64,000 nt of DNA from an uncultured Stenotrophomonas sp. (GTDB lineage Bacteria; Pseudomonadota; Gammaproteobacteria; Xanthomonadales; Xanthomonadaceae). Below, one piece after another: positions 1 to 8,697 of this stretch (positions within the stretch are counted from its first letter, which is position 1; each line of letters begins with the position of its first letter). The stretch is taken from contig CAJYNG010000025.1 of assembly GCA_913775725.1 (NCBI GenBank), positions 62,001-126,000 of the forward strand. Reading direction: 5' to 3'. A program made the position numbers and the translations under genes. A model generated the notes under the pieces. It searched no databases. It worked only from the letters and a program-made list of their open reading frames with translations, and had not been told where the DNA came from.

Positions 1-1
1 C

Positions 2-466
2 CTGCGCCGCTTCGGCAACCAGCTGTACTACGGCGACCCGACCCGGCCGGAGATGCTGCGTGCGGCGGGCGGCGAACACATCGATGTGTTCGTGATCACC
101 GTGGACGACCCGGAGACCAACCTGCGCGCGGTGCGCATGGTGCGCCGGCTGTACCCGGACGCGAAGGTGCTGGCGCGTGCACGCAACCGCCAACATGCGT
201 GGCGCCTGATGGACATGTCGGCCGAGCCGTTCCGCGAAGTGTTCGGCACCAGCCTGGAGATGAGCGGCCGCGTGCTGACTGCACTGGGCGTGGCACCGGA
301 CGTTGCCGAACGCCATGTGCAGCGCTTCCGCGAGCACGACGAACAGCTGCTGCGCGACCAGTACCTGGTGTACGACGACGAGGCGGCGGTAATCCAGACC
401 TCGCGCGATGCACGCAACGACCTGATGCACCTGTTCGAGGCCGACGCGGAAAGCGACGGCAAGTAG
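2..466 (+). CDS. Kef-type K+/H+ antiporter, C-terminal part (partial)
   Basis: The reading frame is open from the left edge of the window to a TAG at 464-466, so only the last 154 or so residues are present. The visible part is the cytosolic nucleotide-binding (RCK/TrkA-N) domain. It has a 'YGDPTRPE' stretch, then 'VITVDDPETN' and 'ARARNRQHAWRLMD', which matches the C-terminal regulatory region of KefB/KefC glutathione-gated potassium efflux proteins. In that family this domain binds NAD(H)/glutathione adducts and gates the membrane antiporter encoded upstream. The acidic tail after residue 130 is variable. The membrane half lies outside the window, so KefB versus KefC cannot be decided. Confidence 0.8.
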   Translation: MRRFGNQLYYGDPTRPEMLRAAGGEHIDVFVITVDDPETNLRAVRMVRRLYPDAKVLARARNRQHAWRLMDMSAEPFREVFGTSLEMSGRVLTALGVAPDVAERHVQRFREHDEQLLRDQYLVYDDEAAVIQTSRDARNDLMHLFEADAESDGK

Positions 467-468
467 GC

Positions 469-564
469 GTGCCGACCAACGGTCGGCACCCACCACAGAT
501 TGCGGTAGTGCCGGCCGCTGGCCGGCAGTCTAGGGATTCCGTAGATCCACGCCATGCGTGGATG
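469..564. repeat. Three SMAG-type (GTAG) short inverted repeats
   Basis: Three unlike but same-format palindromes follow one another: GTGCCGACC-AAC-GGTCGGCAC (469-489), GTAG plus TGCCGGCC-GC-GGCCGGCA-like (505-530), and GTAG plus ATCCACGC-CAT-GCGTGGAT (541-564). All are about 22-26 nt with a perfect or near-perfect stem, and two begin with GTAG. This is the format of the SMAG REP family of Stenotrophomonas. They lie just after the stop codon of the Kef gene and may protect or end its transcript. Confidence 0.8.
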
Positions 565-574
565 ACGCGATGCC

Positions 575-613
575 GGGGTCAGAGCCCTTTCCGTGGGAAA
601 GGGATCCGACCCC
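575..613. repeat. GGGGTC...GACCCC inverted repeat (second repeat family)
   Basis: A 39-nt imperfect palindrome opens with GGGGTCAGAGCCC and closes with GGGATCCGACCCC, with an inner CTTTCC/GGAAAG stem. Closely related elements occur at 41451-41491, 41512-41548 and 59178-59203, with a half copy at 39386-39398. It sits between two convergent genes, where a hairpin could act as a bidirectional terminator. Confidence 0.7.
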
Positions 614-618
614 GGTGC

Positions 619-3600
619 TCAGCCGTTGTCGCGCAAGAACCGCGCCATCGACGAAACACCTGGCACGCGCGGTTCGAACTCGCCGGCCACGTCGATGAAG
701 CCACGCATCACCGCGATCTCGCGCGGACTGCGGTTGAGGCTGTCGCGTACTTCCGGATCGGCACCTGCGCGCAGCAGGCGCTGCACCAGCAACGGCAAGC
801 CATGCAGCGCGGCCAGGTGCAGCGGACCGAAGCCGCGCGGATCACGCACGTCCAGGCTGACGTCCTCATCCAGCAGGCGCTCCACCGCCGCCATCACCAC
901 CTGCTCGTCGCAGGCGGTACCCGGCTCGGCACGCGCACCCAGCAGCAGCAGCAGCGGCGTGACCGAACCGGCGGCGGCCTGGTCCGGTTCGGCACCGGCC
1001 AGCAGCAGGGTGTCGAGCAGGGCCAGCAGGCGCGAGCGGTCGCGGGCACTGAAACCGTACAGCGCGGCACAGTGCAGCGGGCCCAGCTGTTGCGCATCAC
1101 CGGCATGCACGTCGGCACCGGCGGTGAGCAGGCGCGCGACGATGTCCGGCAGGCCCAGCGCCGAGGCCAGCATCAGCACGGTCACGCCGCCCGGCAGGCG
1201 GTGTTCCAGCTTGGCGCCGGCGTCGAGCAGGGCCGAAACGATATCCACCTGGCGCATGCTGACCGCCGCCGACAGCGGCGTCGCGCCACTTGCCGCAGCG
1301 TGCTGCGGATCGGCGCCACGCGCCAGCAGCAGGTCGGTCACCGCCAGATGGCCACCGCCGGCTGCACGCAGCAGCGCGGTGCAGCCCTGTGCGTCGATCG
1401 CGTCGACGGCGAAGCCCAGGTCGATCAGGCGGCGCACGGCGTCCACATCACCGGCCATCGCGGCGGCCGGCAGATCGGCCTCGCGCAGGGTACGGCGCGG
1501 CAACGGCCACACCCGCCAGTCCAGCCAGTCAGCCAGGTCGCGGCGACCGATCGACAGCGCCACGCCCAGCGGCGTCTGGCCGTCGGCGGCACGTGCTTCC
1601 GGCGAGGCACCGTGCTGCACCAGCAGCTTCAGCGCGCCTTCGCGGGCCAATGCGGTGGCCAGGTGCAATGCGGTCATGCCATGGCTGTCGCGCGCTTCGC
1701 GATCGACACCGGCCTTGAGCAGGGCCTGCTGCAGGCGCAGCCAGCCCAGGCGCACCGCCAGCGACAGCGGCGGATCACCGGCCGGCGAAGCGGCGAACGG
1801 ATCGGCGCCACGTTCCAGCAGTTCCAGTGCCAGCTGTTCCAGGCCACGGGCGGCCTGGTCGTGCTGCGCACACGCGGCGAGGAAGCGCGCGAGGCCACCG
1901 CGTCCGGCCGGCGACAGGCCACGCTGCAGCATGACCTGCAGCGCCGGCACCGCGTCGATGCCTCGCGACAACAGCGCGAACATCGGCGTGTCGGAACAGG
2001 CGTCCCGCACGTAGGGATCGGCACCGTGGGCCAGCAGCCAATCGACCGCACGCGGCTCCAGCGCCAGTTCCGGATCGAGCAGCAGGCCACCCAGTTCTTC
2101 CGGCTGGCACAACTTGGCCAGCGCGGCCATGCCTTCGGTGTTGCCGAAGCCCAGCGCTTCGCGCAGCAGGGTCAATGGCGGACGGTCCGGCAGCAGGCCA
2201 CTGGCGCTGGCGGCTTCGCCGCGCTCGGCCAGGCCATCACTGACGGCGGCCGGCAACGGATAGGACGGGTCCAGCAGGGCCACGATCGCCCAGCGGCCGG
2301 CTTCGGCGGCGTAGTCCACCGCACGGCGACCGACCGGATCAGCGGCATCGGCAGCGATACCCAGTTCGACCAGGCGCTTGATCAGCAACGGCGAGACATC
2401 CTCGGCCATCGCTGCCAGCTGCACCGCGTTGCGGCCTTCGCCGTCCACTGCGACCAGGTCCGGCTTGTGCGGCAGCAGGTGCTCGATCACGGCGGCGCGA
2501 CCGGCACGGGCCGCTTCCAGCCACGGCGTACGGCCCAGCGCATCGCGCGCTTCCAGATTGGCACCGGCGCCCAGCAGCACGCCGATGATCTCCACGTGGC
2601 CGGCCAGCGCCGCCTCATGCAACGCGCTGCGGCGCTGGCGATCGCGGGCGTCGGCACGCGCCTTGTGCTTGAGCAGCAGCTGCACCCCGGCCGGATCGTC
2701 ATCTTCGGTGGCAGCGGCGGCGAGCAGCGCCGGGGTGCCCTCGGCCGGTTCGCTGCGCGCACCGCGTTCGAGCAGGAAGCGGGCCAGGCGCCAGTTGCCG
2801 ACCTGGCAGGCCACGGCCAGCGGCGACCAGCCTTCGCTGTTCAACGCATCGACTTCGGCGGCGGCATCGCGCAGCAGCGCGGCCACACCCGGGTCGGAAC
2901 TGCGCGCGGCATGGTGCAGTGGGGTGTTGCCATCGCTGTCGATGGCACGCGAGTCGGCGCCGTTGGCGAGCAGGGTCATCACCGCTTCGGGGCGGCCGTG
3001 CCAGCTGTCACGGGTGGCGGCCAGCAGCGGGGTCATGCCCCGGTGCGGCGCATTCACATCAACGCCGCGGGCGATCAGTTCGCGCAGCAGGCGCAGGTCC
3101 GGCAGCACCGCCGCCAGTACGGCCAGGCTGCGCTGGTCGCGCCAGTTCGGGTCCGGCAGCGCATACGGATCGGCACCGGCCTGCAGCAGCTGCAGGCCCC
3201 GGTCGATGCGGCCATGGCGGGCAGCTTCATACAGTGCCGGGGTCAGTTCCTGCGGTGCCATCGCCTCCAGCGGCGCAGTTTCGGCCGCGGCGGCGAACAT
3301 CGGTTCGTGCTCGTTGCTGGCCGTGGCCAACGGCCTGGAGCGCATCGACACCAGCGGCGCCGGCGCCACCCGCTGCAGCAGCAGGTGCAGCAGCGGCGAC
3401 AGCACCAGCACCGCCAGCGCGGCAGGCCAGCGTGCGCTTTCCGGCAGCAGGTCGGGCCAGGCCGGCAACACCACCAGTGCAGCCAGTGCGATCACCAGCG
3501 CGGCCACGCCGAGGCCACGCCAGGCGGTCAGGTCGCGCCCGGCCAGCGCCTGCCAATGCTGGGCCAGGCTGCCGTCAAGGCGTTCAACGTCGTTCCACAA

Positions 3601-3957
3601 CGGCCAGGTACGCCAGGCCGCCAGCAGGCCGGCACTGACCAGCACGCTCAGGCCCAGTACCGCGGCCAGACTGCCGCTGTCGCGCAGCGCCGCCAGCGGC
3701 CAGGCCAGCAGCAGCGCCAGCAGCAGCGGTGCGGCGGCCCACAGCGCCAGCAGCGCGGGCAGGTCCTGGCGTGCGACCACCTTCAGCGGCAACAGCGCGC
3801 GGCTGCGGCGCCACCACGACACACCCAGCGCGAACGCAGGCTGCGCCAGGGCGGCAAGGATGGCACCCGGAACGCCGCCCACAGCCGCGCCCAGCGCCAG
3901 TACGGCCCCCACGGCAAAGGCGATCGACAGCACGCGCGGACGGGAGGCGTCAGTCAT
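619..3957 (-). CDS. Giant membrane-anchored ankyrin-repeat protein
   Basis: The product has 1112 residues. The first 210 or so hold several strongly hydrophobic segments (about residues 8-45, 65-90, 95-112, 145-170 and 180-200), so the N-terminus is a multi-pass membrane anchor. From about residue 230 to the end the protein is a long run of roughly 33-residue ankyrin repeats with the usual G-TPLH-AA and LL-GAD cores (for example '[14 protein letters not shown]', '[15 protein letters not shown]', '[15 protein letters not shown]'). Ankyrin arrays bind protein partners, and the partner here is unknown. The ATG at 3957 overlaps the stop of the upstream YcgL gene (ATGACTGA), so the two are probably co-translated. 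Long bacterial ankyrin proteins of this kind are common in xanthomonads but poorly characterised. Confidence 0.85.
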   Translation of the reverse strand: MTDASRPRVLSIAFAVGAVLALGAAVGGVPGAILAALAQPAFALGVSWWRRSRALLPLKVVARQDLPALLALWAAAPLLLALLLAWPLAALRDSGSLAAVLGLSVLVSAGLLAAWRTWPLWNDVERLDGSLAQHWQALAGRDLTAWRGLGVAALVIALAALVVLPAWPDLLPESARWPAALAVLVLSPLLHLLLQRVAPAPLVSMRSRPLATASNEHEPMFAAAAETAPLEAMAPQELTPALYEAARHGRIDRGLQLLQAGADPYALPDPNWRDQRSLAVLAAVLPDLRLLRELIARGVDVNAPHRGMTPLLAATRDSWHGRPEAVMTLLANGADSRAIDSDGNTPLHHAARSSDPGVAALLRDAAAEVDALNSEGWSPLAVACQVGNWRLARFLLERGARSEPAEGTPALLAAAATEDDDPAGVQLLLKHKARADARDRQRRSALHEAALAGHVEIIGVLLGAGANLEARDALGRTPWLEAARAGRAAVIEHLLPHKPDLVAVDGEGRNAVQLAAMAEDVSPLLIKRLVELGIAADAADPVGRRAVDYAAEAGRWAIVALLDPSYPLPAAVSDGLAERGEAASASGLLPDRPPLTLLREALGFGNTEGMAALAKLCQPEELGGLLLDPELALEPRAVDWLLAHGADPYVRDACSDTPMFALLSRGIDAVPALQVMLQRGLSPAGRGGLARFLAACAQHDQAARGLEQLALELLERGADPFAASPAGDPPLSLAVRLGWLRLQQALLKAGVDREARDSHGMTALHLATALAREGALKLLVQHGASPEARAADGQTPLGVALSIGRRDLADWLDWRVWPLPRRTLREADLPAAAMAGDVDAVRRLIDLGFAVDAIDAQGCTALLRAAGGGHLAVTDLLLARGADPQHAAASGATPLSAAVSMRQVDIVSALLDAGAKLEHRLPGGVTVLMLASALGLPDIVARLLTAGADVHAGDAQQLGPLHCAALYGFSARDRSRLLALLDTLLLAGAEPDQAAAGSVTPLLLLLGARAEPGTACDEQVVMAAVERLLDEDVSLDVRDPRGFGPLHLAALHGLPLLVQRLLRAGADPEVRDSLNRSPREIAVMRGFIDVAGEFEPRVPGVSSMARFLRDNG

Positions 3958-4210
3958 AGTGCCGCGGCATCAGGCTGGCCACCGACGGCGGCACCTGCAG
4001 GTAGAACCCGCGTTCGCTCATTTCGCTGCGGACCTTTTCCGGATCGGCCTGGGCCAGGCGGCGCTGGGCATCCAGGGCCACCTCCAGGACGAAGGCGAGC
4101 GTCCCCAGCGAGGTGAGTAGCGGCGCAGGCAGCGCGCTGAAATCATCGCGTCGGGGAACGTAGACGTAGGTGTCTGGCTTGAGTTGGCTTTTATAGACGT
4201 AGGCGTGCAT
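3950..4210 (-). CDS. YcgL domain protein
   Basis: An 86-residue protein starts at the ATG at 4210 (MHAYVYKSQ). The frame stays open upstream, but the family begins here. '[16 protein letters not shown]' near the N-terminus, '[17 protein letters not shown]' in the middle and '[11 protein letters not shown]' near the end are the hallmarks of the YcgL family, a small conserved proteobacterial protein of unknown biochemical role. It is followed with an 8-nt overlap by the ankyrin gene. Its length agrees with the family (about 85-100 residues). Confidence 0.88.
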   Translation of the reverse strand: MHAYVYKSQLKPDTYVYVPRRDDFSALPAPLLTSLGTLAFVLEVALDAQRRLAQADPEKVRSEMSERGFYLQVPPSVASLMPRHYD

Positions 4211-4373
4211 GTCCGCGGGACGATAACCCGGGAAGAGCCATGATTGTGTCGGAAAGCCGACACCGGGGAAAGCCGTCACCCGACGATGGCGGCGCGATCG
4301 GCGGCGTTTCCCCTGCGGGGTTCAGCAATGTGGCGGCGGCGTTCAGCCACACGCACACCTGGCGGCTGCGGGA

Positions 4374-5612
4374 TCACTCGCCCCAGCGACGGAATACCAG
4401 GGACGTGTTGATGCCCCCAAATGCGAAGTTGTTGCTCATCACGTACTCGGCCTGGAGTTCGCGGCCCTGGCCGGTGATGAAGTCCAGCTGGCCGCAGCGC
4501 GGATCGACCTCCACCAGGTTCAGGGTCGGGGCAAACCAGCCGGCACGCATCATCTCGATGCTCACCCAGGCCTCGAATGCACCGCAGGCGCCCAGCATGT
4601 GGCCGACGTAGCTCTTCAGCGAGCTGATCGGCATCCGCGAGCCGAACACCTGCGCGGTAGCCTGGGTCTCGGCGATGTCGCCGTGATCGGTCGCGGTGCC
4701 GTGGGCGTTGACGTAGTCGATCTGCGCCGCGTCCAGTCCGGCATCCTCCAGCGCCAGGCGCATGGCCTGGGCCATGGTGTCGGCACTGGGCTGGGTGACG
4801 TGCTGGCCGTCGCTGTTGGTGCCGTACCCCACCACCTCGGCAAGGATGGTCGCGCCGCGCGCCTGCGCGTGCTCCAGGTCTTCCAGGATCAGCGTACAAG
4901 CGCCCTCGCCCAGCACCAGGCCGTCGCGGCCGGCATCGAACGGGCGTGGCGTCGACTGCGGGGCGTCGTTCTGCACGCTGGTCGCGAACAAGGTGTCGAA
5001 CACGGCGGCCGCGGCGGCGTCCAGCTGCTCGGCACCGCCGGCCACCATCACCGTCTGCTTGCCGCTGCGGATCGCCTCATAGGCCGCGCCGACGCCCTGG
5101 CTGCCGGATGTACAGGCACTGGACGTGGTGTAGACGCGCCCGGACAGGCCGAAGAACACACCGATGTTGACCGGCGCGGTGTGGCTCATCATCTTCAGGT
5201 AGGTGGTGGCGCTGATGCCTTCGGTGGTGAACTCGTTGAGCATGCGGCCAAGTTCGCCGATGGCCTCATGGCTGCCGGAAGAGGAGCCATAGGCCACTCC
5301 GGTGCGGCCACTGCGCAGCACCGGATGGTCGTGCAACCCCGCTTCGTGCAGGGCGATTTCGGTGGCACGCACCGACATGATCGCCACCTTGCCCATCGAG
5401 CGGGTGCTTTTGCGGTTGTAGGTTGGCGGCAGCTCGAACGGCTGCGCCGGTGCGGCCAGTTTGGTGTTCAGCCCGGCATAGACATCCCACTCGGGCATCG
5501 CGCGCACGGCGTTGCGGCCGCTGCGCAACTGCGCGTGGATGGTTGGCCAGTCGTGGCCGAGCGGACTGATGGCGGCGGCACCGGTCACCACCACGCGATG
5601 GTCGATGCCCAT
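4374..5612 (-). CDS. Beta-ketoacyl-ACP synthase (ApeR-position ketosynthase)
   Basis: 412-residue FabF-type condensing enzyme and the last gene of the pigment cluster. The catalytic Cys167 lies in 'TTSSACTSGSQ', and the two active-site histidines are His304 in 'NAHGTATDHGD' and His338 in 'SYVGHMLGACGA', so the enzyme should be active in decarboxylative condensation with malonyl-ACP. The start codon ATG at 5612 overlaps the ketoreductase stop (ATGA). In aryl-polyene pathways this position is held by ApeR, a ketosynthase thought to serve in priming or an auxiliary elongation; that assignment rests on gene order only. Confidence 0.88.
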   Translation of the reverse strand: MGIDHRVVVTGAAAISPLGHDWPTIHAQLRSGRNAVRAMPEWDVYAGLNTKLAAPAQPFELPPTYNRKSTRSMGKVAIMSVRATEIALHEAGLHDHPVLRSGRTGVAYGSSSGSHEAIGELGRMLNEFTTEGISATTYLKMMSHTAPVNIGVFFGLSGRVYTTSSACTSGSQGVGAAYEAIRSGKQTVMVAGGAEQLDAAAAAVFDTLFATSVQNDAPQSTPRPFDAGRDGLVLGEGACTLILEDLEHAQARGATILAEVVGYGTNSDGQHVTQPSADTMAQAMRLALEDAGLDAAQIDYVNAHGTATDHGDIAETQATAQVFGSRMPISSLKSYVGHMLGACGAFEAWVSIEMMRAGWFAPTLNLVEVDPRCGQLDFITGQGRELQAEYVMSNNFAFGGINTSLVFRRWGE

Positions 5613-6343
5613 CAGAGCATGCCTCCGTTGACCGAAATCACCTGCCGGGTGATGTAGCCGGCCGGCTCGGACAGCAGGAAGGCCACCGTCGCCGCCACTT
5701 CATCGGGACGGCCGACGCGGCCGGCCGGAATCAGTTTCAGGGCGTGCTCCACCACGTCCGCACTGAGCATCTCCGTCTCGATCAGGCCGGGAGCCACGCA
5801 GTTGACCGTGATCTGGCGGCTGGCCAGCTCCAGTGCGAGGGCCTTGGTGGCGCCGATGATGCCGGCCTTGGCCGCGCTGTAGTTGACCTGGCCACGGTTG
5901 CCGGCAATGCCGGACACCGACGACAGGGTGACGATGCGGCCCGGCTTGCGCCGCCGCACCATCGGCATGATCAACGGATGCAGCACGTTGTAGAAGCCAT
6001 CCAGGTTGGTGTGGATGACCTGGTCCCAATCCTCCGACGACAACGCCGGGAAAGCGCCGTCGCGGGCGATGCCCGCATTGCAGACCACGCCGTAATACGC
6101 GCCATGCGCGTCCACGTCGGCCTCCAGCGCCGCGCGCGCGGCATCACGATCGGACACGTCGAAGGTGAGCACGCGCGCCTGCACGCCCAGGGTCTGGATC
6201 TCGGCCACCACGGCCTGTGCCTCCTCCACCCGGCTGCGGCAATGCACCACCACGTCGAATCCATCATGGGCAATACGCAGCGCAATGGCGCGGCCGATCC
6301 CCCGGCTGGCGCCCGTCACCAGTACGCATCGATTCCCAGTCAT
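5612..6343 (-). CDS. 3-ketoacyl-ACP reductase (ApeQ-position, FabG-like)
   Basis: 243-residue short-chain dehydrogenase. The Rossmann motif 'VTGASRGIGRAIA' is at the N-terminus, 'CNAGIARDG' follows in the middle, and the catalytic Ser plus 'YSAAKAG' (YxxxK) come later, with the C-terminal 'VISVNGGML' typical of FabG. It would reduce 3-ketoacyl-ACP to 3-hydroxyacyl-ACP in each round of polyene extension. The ATG at 6343 was chosen because it precedes the Rossmann strand directly (MTGNRCVLVTG); the frame runs further upstream without homology. It overlaps the upstream dehydratase by 4 nt. Confidence 0.9.
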   Translation of the reverse strand: MTGNRCVLVTGASRGIGRAIALRIAHDGFDVVVHCRSRVEEAQAVVAEIQTLGVQARVLTFDVSDRDAARAALEADVDAHGAYYGVVCNAGIARDGAFPALSSEDWDQVIHTNLDGFYNVLHPLIMPMVRRRKPGRIVTLSSVSGIAGNRGQVNYSAAKAGIIGATKALALELASRQITVNCVAPGLIETEMLSADVVEHALKLIPAGRVGRPDEVAATVAFLLSEPAGYITRQVISVNGGML

Positions 6344-6795
6344 GCCTGTCCACTCTCCAGATAGGCCTTCGCGTCGGCCGGTTCGTACACCGACACGTTG
6401 GCAACCGCCCATTCTTCCTCGCCCGCCAGGATCCGGCAGGCGAACAACCCCAGCCCATTGTCGCCCAGCAGTTCACGACGCGCTTGCACCCGCAGCCGGG
6501 AGCCACTGGGGAAACCACTGCGCTGGCTGCTGTAGCGCCGGCTGCCAAGCAGGAACCCCAACTGCGGCACGCCGCCGGCCGCGCGCGCGCGGCAGCCTGC
6601 CCAGGCAGCAATTGCCTGTGCCATGTACTCAATGCCGATCCAGGCCGGCATTTCGCCATCTTCGATGAACAAGCCCGTCGCGGGCACCACCAGTTCGGCC
6701 TCGATGCTGTCCTGGTCCCATCGCAGTATCCGCTGCAGCAGGCACATGTCCTGGCGATGCGGCACCACTTCTTCGATCGCGTAGAGAGGGTTCAT
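6340..6795 (-). CDS. 3-hydroxyacyl-ACP dehydratase (ApeP-position, hotdog fold)
   Basis: 151-residue single hotdog domain. 'VVPHRQDMCLLQRIL' at the N-terminus and 'IEYMAQAIAAWAG' in the central helix match the FabZ/ApeP-like dehydratases of aryl-polyene clusters; in that family the His of 'PHR' and an acidic residue in the helix (here Glu of 'IEYMAQ') are catalytic. It would remove water from 3-hydroxyacyl-ACP to leave the conjugated double bonds. It overlaps the ketosynthase stop upstream and the ketoreductase start downstream by 4 nt each. Confidence 0.85.
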   Translation of the reverse strand: MNPLYAIEEVVPHRQDMCLLQRILRWDQDSIEAELVVPATGLFIEDGEMPAWIGIEYMAQAIAAWAGCRARAAGGVPQLGFLLGSRRYSSQRSGFPSGSRLRVQARRELLGDNGLGLFACRILAGEEEWAVANVSVYEPADAKAYLESGQA

Positions 6796-7976
6796 CGGCG
6801 TTCCAGTGCCAACACCGCATTGCTGCCGCCGAAGGCAAACGAGTTGCTCAGTATCCGTCGCAGCGGCCGTGCCAGGCGGGTGCCCGGCGCCACCAGTGAC
6901 AGTGCCGGCAGCGCCTCATCCACGGCGCCATCCCACCAGTGCGGTGGCAGCCGCTGCAGCGGGTTCTCGGCCAGCAACATCCAGCACAAGGCCGCCTCGA
7001 TCGCGCCGGAGGCACCCAGCGTATGCCCGGTGAGCGGCTTGGTCGAGCTGGCCGGGACACCGGTACCGAGCACCTCCGAAACCGCCAGGCTTTCCATGGC
7101 ATCGTTGTGCTCGGTGGCGGTGCCATGCAGGTTCACGTAATCGACATCAGCGGGCGACCAGCCAGCGCGCTTCAGTGCCTGCTGCAGCGCATCGATGGCG
7201 CCTTGGCCTTGCGGGTCGGGTGCGGACATGTGGTGGGCGTCGGACGATTCACCCCAGCCTGCAAGAACCACCGGACCGATCTCGCGGGTGAGCAGGAACA
7301 GCGCGGCTCCTTCCCCGATGTTGATGCCGGATCGATGCTGCGAGAACGGATTGCAGCGCAGCGCGGATACCGACTCAAGCGCGCTGAAACCCGCCACGGT
7401 AAAGCGGCACAGGGAATCGGAGCCGCCGGCGATGACCGCATCGACAACCCCGGCGCGCAACAGGCGCGCTGCCGACGCCAGGGCCTTGGCACTGGATGAA
7501 CATGCCGTGGACAGCGTCCATGCCGGGCCCTGCGCACCACTGCGAAGCCGTACGAACTGCGCGGCCGTTCCCATTTCCTGCTGCGCGTAATCGTAGTCCG
7601 CCGGCCAATGACCGTTGCTCGCGTGGGAGCACATGGCCCGCTCACCTTCGCCAATACCCGACGTGCTGGTCCCCATCACCACAGCCACACGCTCGGCGCC
7701 ATAGCGGGCGATGGCCGCGGCCACCGCAGGCGCGATCTGCGCCAGCGCAACCGCCAGCAGCGCGTTGTTGCGCCCACGCAGGGCCAGCGGGAGTTCGTCC
7801 AGCGACGGCAGCGGCGTGCACACCTCCCCCAGCGCCAGGGTCCGCCCCGGCAACAGGCTGTCGTTGTTGCTCAACCCACCTGGCACCTCGGCGAACATCG
7901 CCTCCGCCACCGCCGCGCGGCCATCACCCAACGCGCAGACAATGCCCAGATCGTTGAGGAAAACGGCAGTGTCCAT
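6792..7976 (-). CDS. Beta-ketoacyl-ACP synthase (ApeO-position ketosynthase)
   Basis: 394-residue condensing enzyme. The active-site triad is visible as Cys159 in 'LSTACSSSAK', His284 in 'NLHGTATEHND' and His318 in 'PLTGHTLGASGA'. In characterised aryl-polyene systems the ApeO enzyme is the main elongating ketosynthase and works as a heterodimer with the Cys-less ApeC; here that partner is the gene at 18874-19614. The start ATG at 7976 overlaps the stop of the DUF3261 lipoprotein gene. Upstream in-frame codons are ignored because they lie inside that gene and show no homology. Confidence 0.88.
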   Translation of the reverse strand: MDTAVFLNDLGIVCALGDGRAAVAEAMFAEVPGGLSNNDSLLPGRTLALGEVCTPLPSLDELPLALRGRNNALLAVALAQIAPAVAAAIARYGAERVAVVMGTSTSGIGEGERAMCSHASNGHWPADYDYAQQEMGTAAQFVRLRSGAQGPAWTLSTACSSSAKALASAARLLRAGVVDAVIAGGSDSLCRFTVAGFSALESVSALRCNPFSQHRSGINIGEGAALFLLTREIGPVVLAGWGESSDAHHMSAPDPQGQGAIDALQQALKRAGWSPADVDYVNLHGTATEHNDAMESLAVSEVLGTGVPASSTKPLTGHTLGASGAIEAALCWMLLAENPLQRLPPHWWDGAVDEALPALSLVAPGTRLARPLRRILSNSFAFGGSNAVLALERR

Positions 7977-8518
7977 CAATCCTGCCCAGCCATATCGATC
8001 GATTCGATGCGCAGCGCGTAGCCTTCTGCGCGGTTGTCCAGCTGCAGGCTGCCATCCTGCAGGCGCTGCAGCTGCAGCCACACCGTGCCGTCGCGCGACA
8101 GACTGCGCTGGTGGCCGTCATCACCGACCTGCCAGCCAGCCGGCAATACGGCGGCGATCGCGGCCGTCGGCCACAGCGCGAACTGCAGATCGTCCAGCAC
8201 ACGCTCCGCGCGAACCTGCGGCGGCAACCACGATGCACGTTGCTCGGTCAGCTGCTGGCCATCCCAGCGCAGACGAACGCCGGTCTGGCCCATGGCCTGC
8301 ACCGCCAGCTGCACCTGCTGCGCATCGGCTTCCAGCAGAGCATCGAGATCACGTTCGTGGCGCCCGAAGCGGAAATGCAGCTGCTGCTGCAGCGCCAGTG
8401 GCGTCGGCAGGCTGGACGGGGCCAACCGCAGCGGCGGCAGCTCGACCTGCGGCCTCGGCATGCGCCCGGCGCAGGCGGACAGCAACGCGAACAGCAGCAG
8501 CGCTGCAATGCTGCGCAC
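7976..8518 (-). CDS. DUF3261 outer-membrane-type lipoprotein (ApeN-position)
   Basis: About 180 residues. The GTG at 8518 gives an ideal lipoprotein signal: a short basic start, the hydrophobic run 'SIAALLLFALL', then the lipobox 'LSAC' with the Cys as the lipidated residue. A GTG at 8533 behind a GGAGG is the alternative. The mature part is a small soluble domain of the DUF3261 family found next to MMPL exporters in aryl-polyene clusters, presumably taking the pigment lipid to the outer membrane. The chosen start is only 2 nt after the stop of a 58-codon ORF, which suggests termination-reinitiation. Confidence 0.78.
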   Translation of the reverse strand: MRSIAALLLFALLSACAGRMPRPQVELPPLRLAPSSLPTPLALQQQLHFRFGRHERDLDALLEADAQQVQLAVQAMGQTGVRLRWDGQQLTEQRASWLPPQVRAERVLDDLQFALWPTAAIAAVLPAGWQVGDDGHQRSLSRDGTVWLQLQRLQDGSLQLDNRAEGYALRIESIDMAGQD

Positions 8519-8520
8519 GA

Positions 8521-8697
8521 TCAGCGGCGGCACGCGGCCTCCAGCACACGTGTACGGCAGCCGCTGTTGATGGAATTGTTCATGTAGCGCCCTTCCGGAT
8601 ACGGGTCGAGGGGGGGTAGATGATGTTCCCGAAGTGGTCGCCGCGCCAGCGTCGGGCTGTGGCGTACGCACTCCGATTCAGGACGGCGGCAATGCAT
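8521..8697 (-). CDS. Possible small protein (58 aa) between exporter and lipoprotein genes
   Basis: The 159-nt gap between the MMPL exporter and the DUF3261 lipoprotein is bridged by an ORF from ATG 8697 to TGA 8521-8523. It overlaps the exporter stop by 20 nt and ends 2 nt before the lipoprotein GTG. The N-terminal half is Arg/His-rich; the C-terminal part ('PEGRYMNNSINSGCRT') looks well ordered and has two Cys. A shorter version could start at ATG 8583 (20 residues). I do not recognise the family. The ORF may be a real coupling or leader peptide, or chance; its exact fit into the gap argues for function. Confidence 0.4.
   Translation of the reverse strand: MHCRRPESECVRHSPTLARRPLREHHLPPLDPYPEGRYMNNSINSGCRTRVLEAACRR

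Noticed and set aside
469..613. CRISPR-like run of short repeats
   Set aside because: The units are palindromes of differing sequence without equal spacers; they fit the SMAG family, and no cas gene is present.
199..4116. 1305-residue plus-strand ORF
   Set aside because: It runs antisense to the ankyrin and YcgL genes. The product is Arg/Gln-rich without any domain, a frame kept open by the high GC of the real genes.
8600..8640. Frameshift in the G7/C7 run between the exporter and the lipoprotein genes
   Set aside because: At first the run seemed to split one protein across two frames, but a third frame is open through the whole gap, so no shift is needed.
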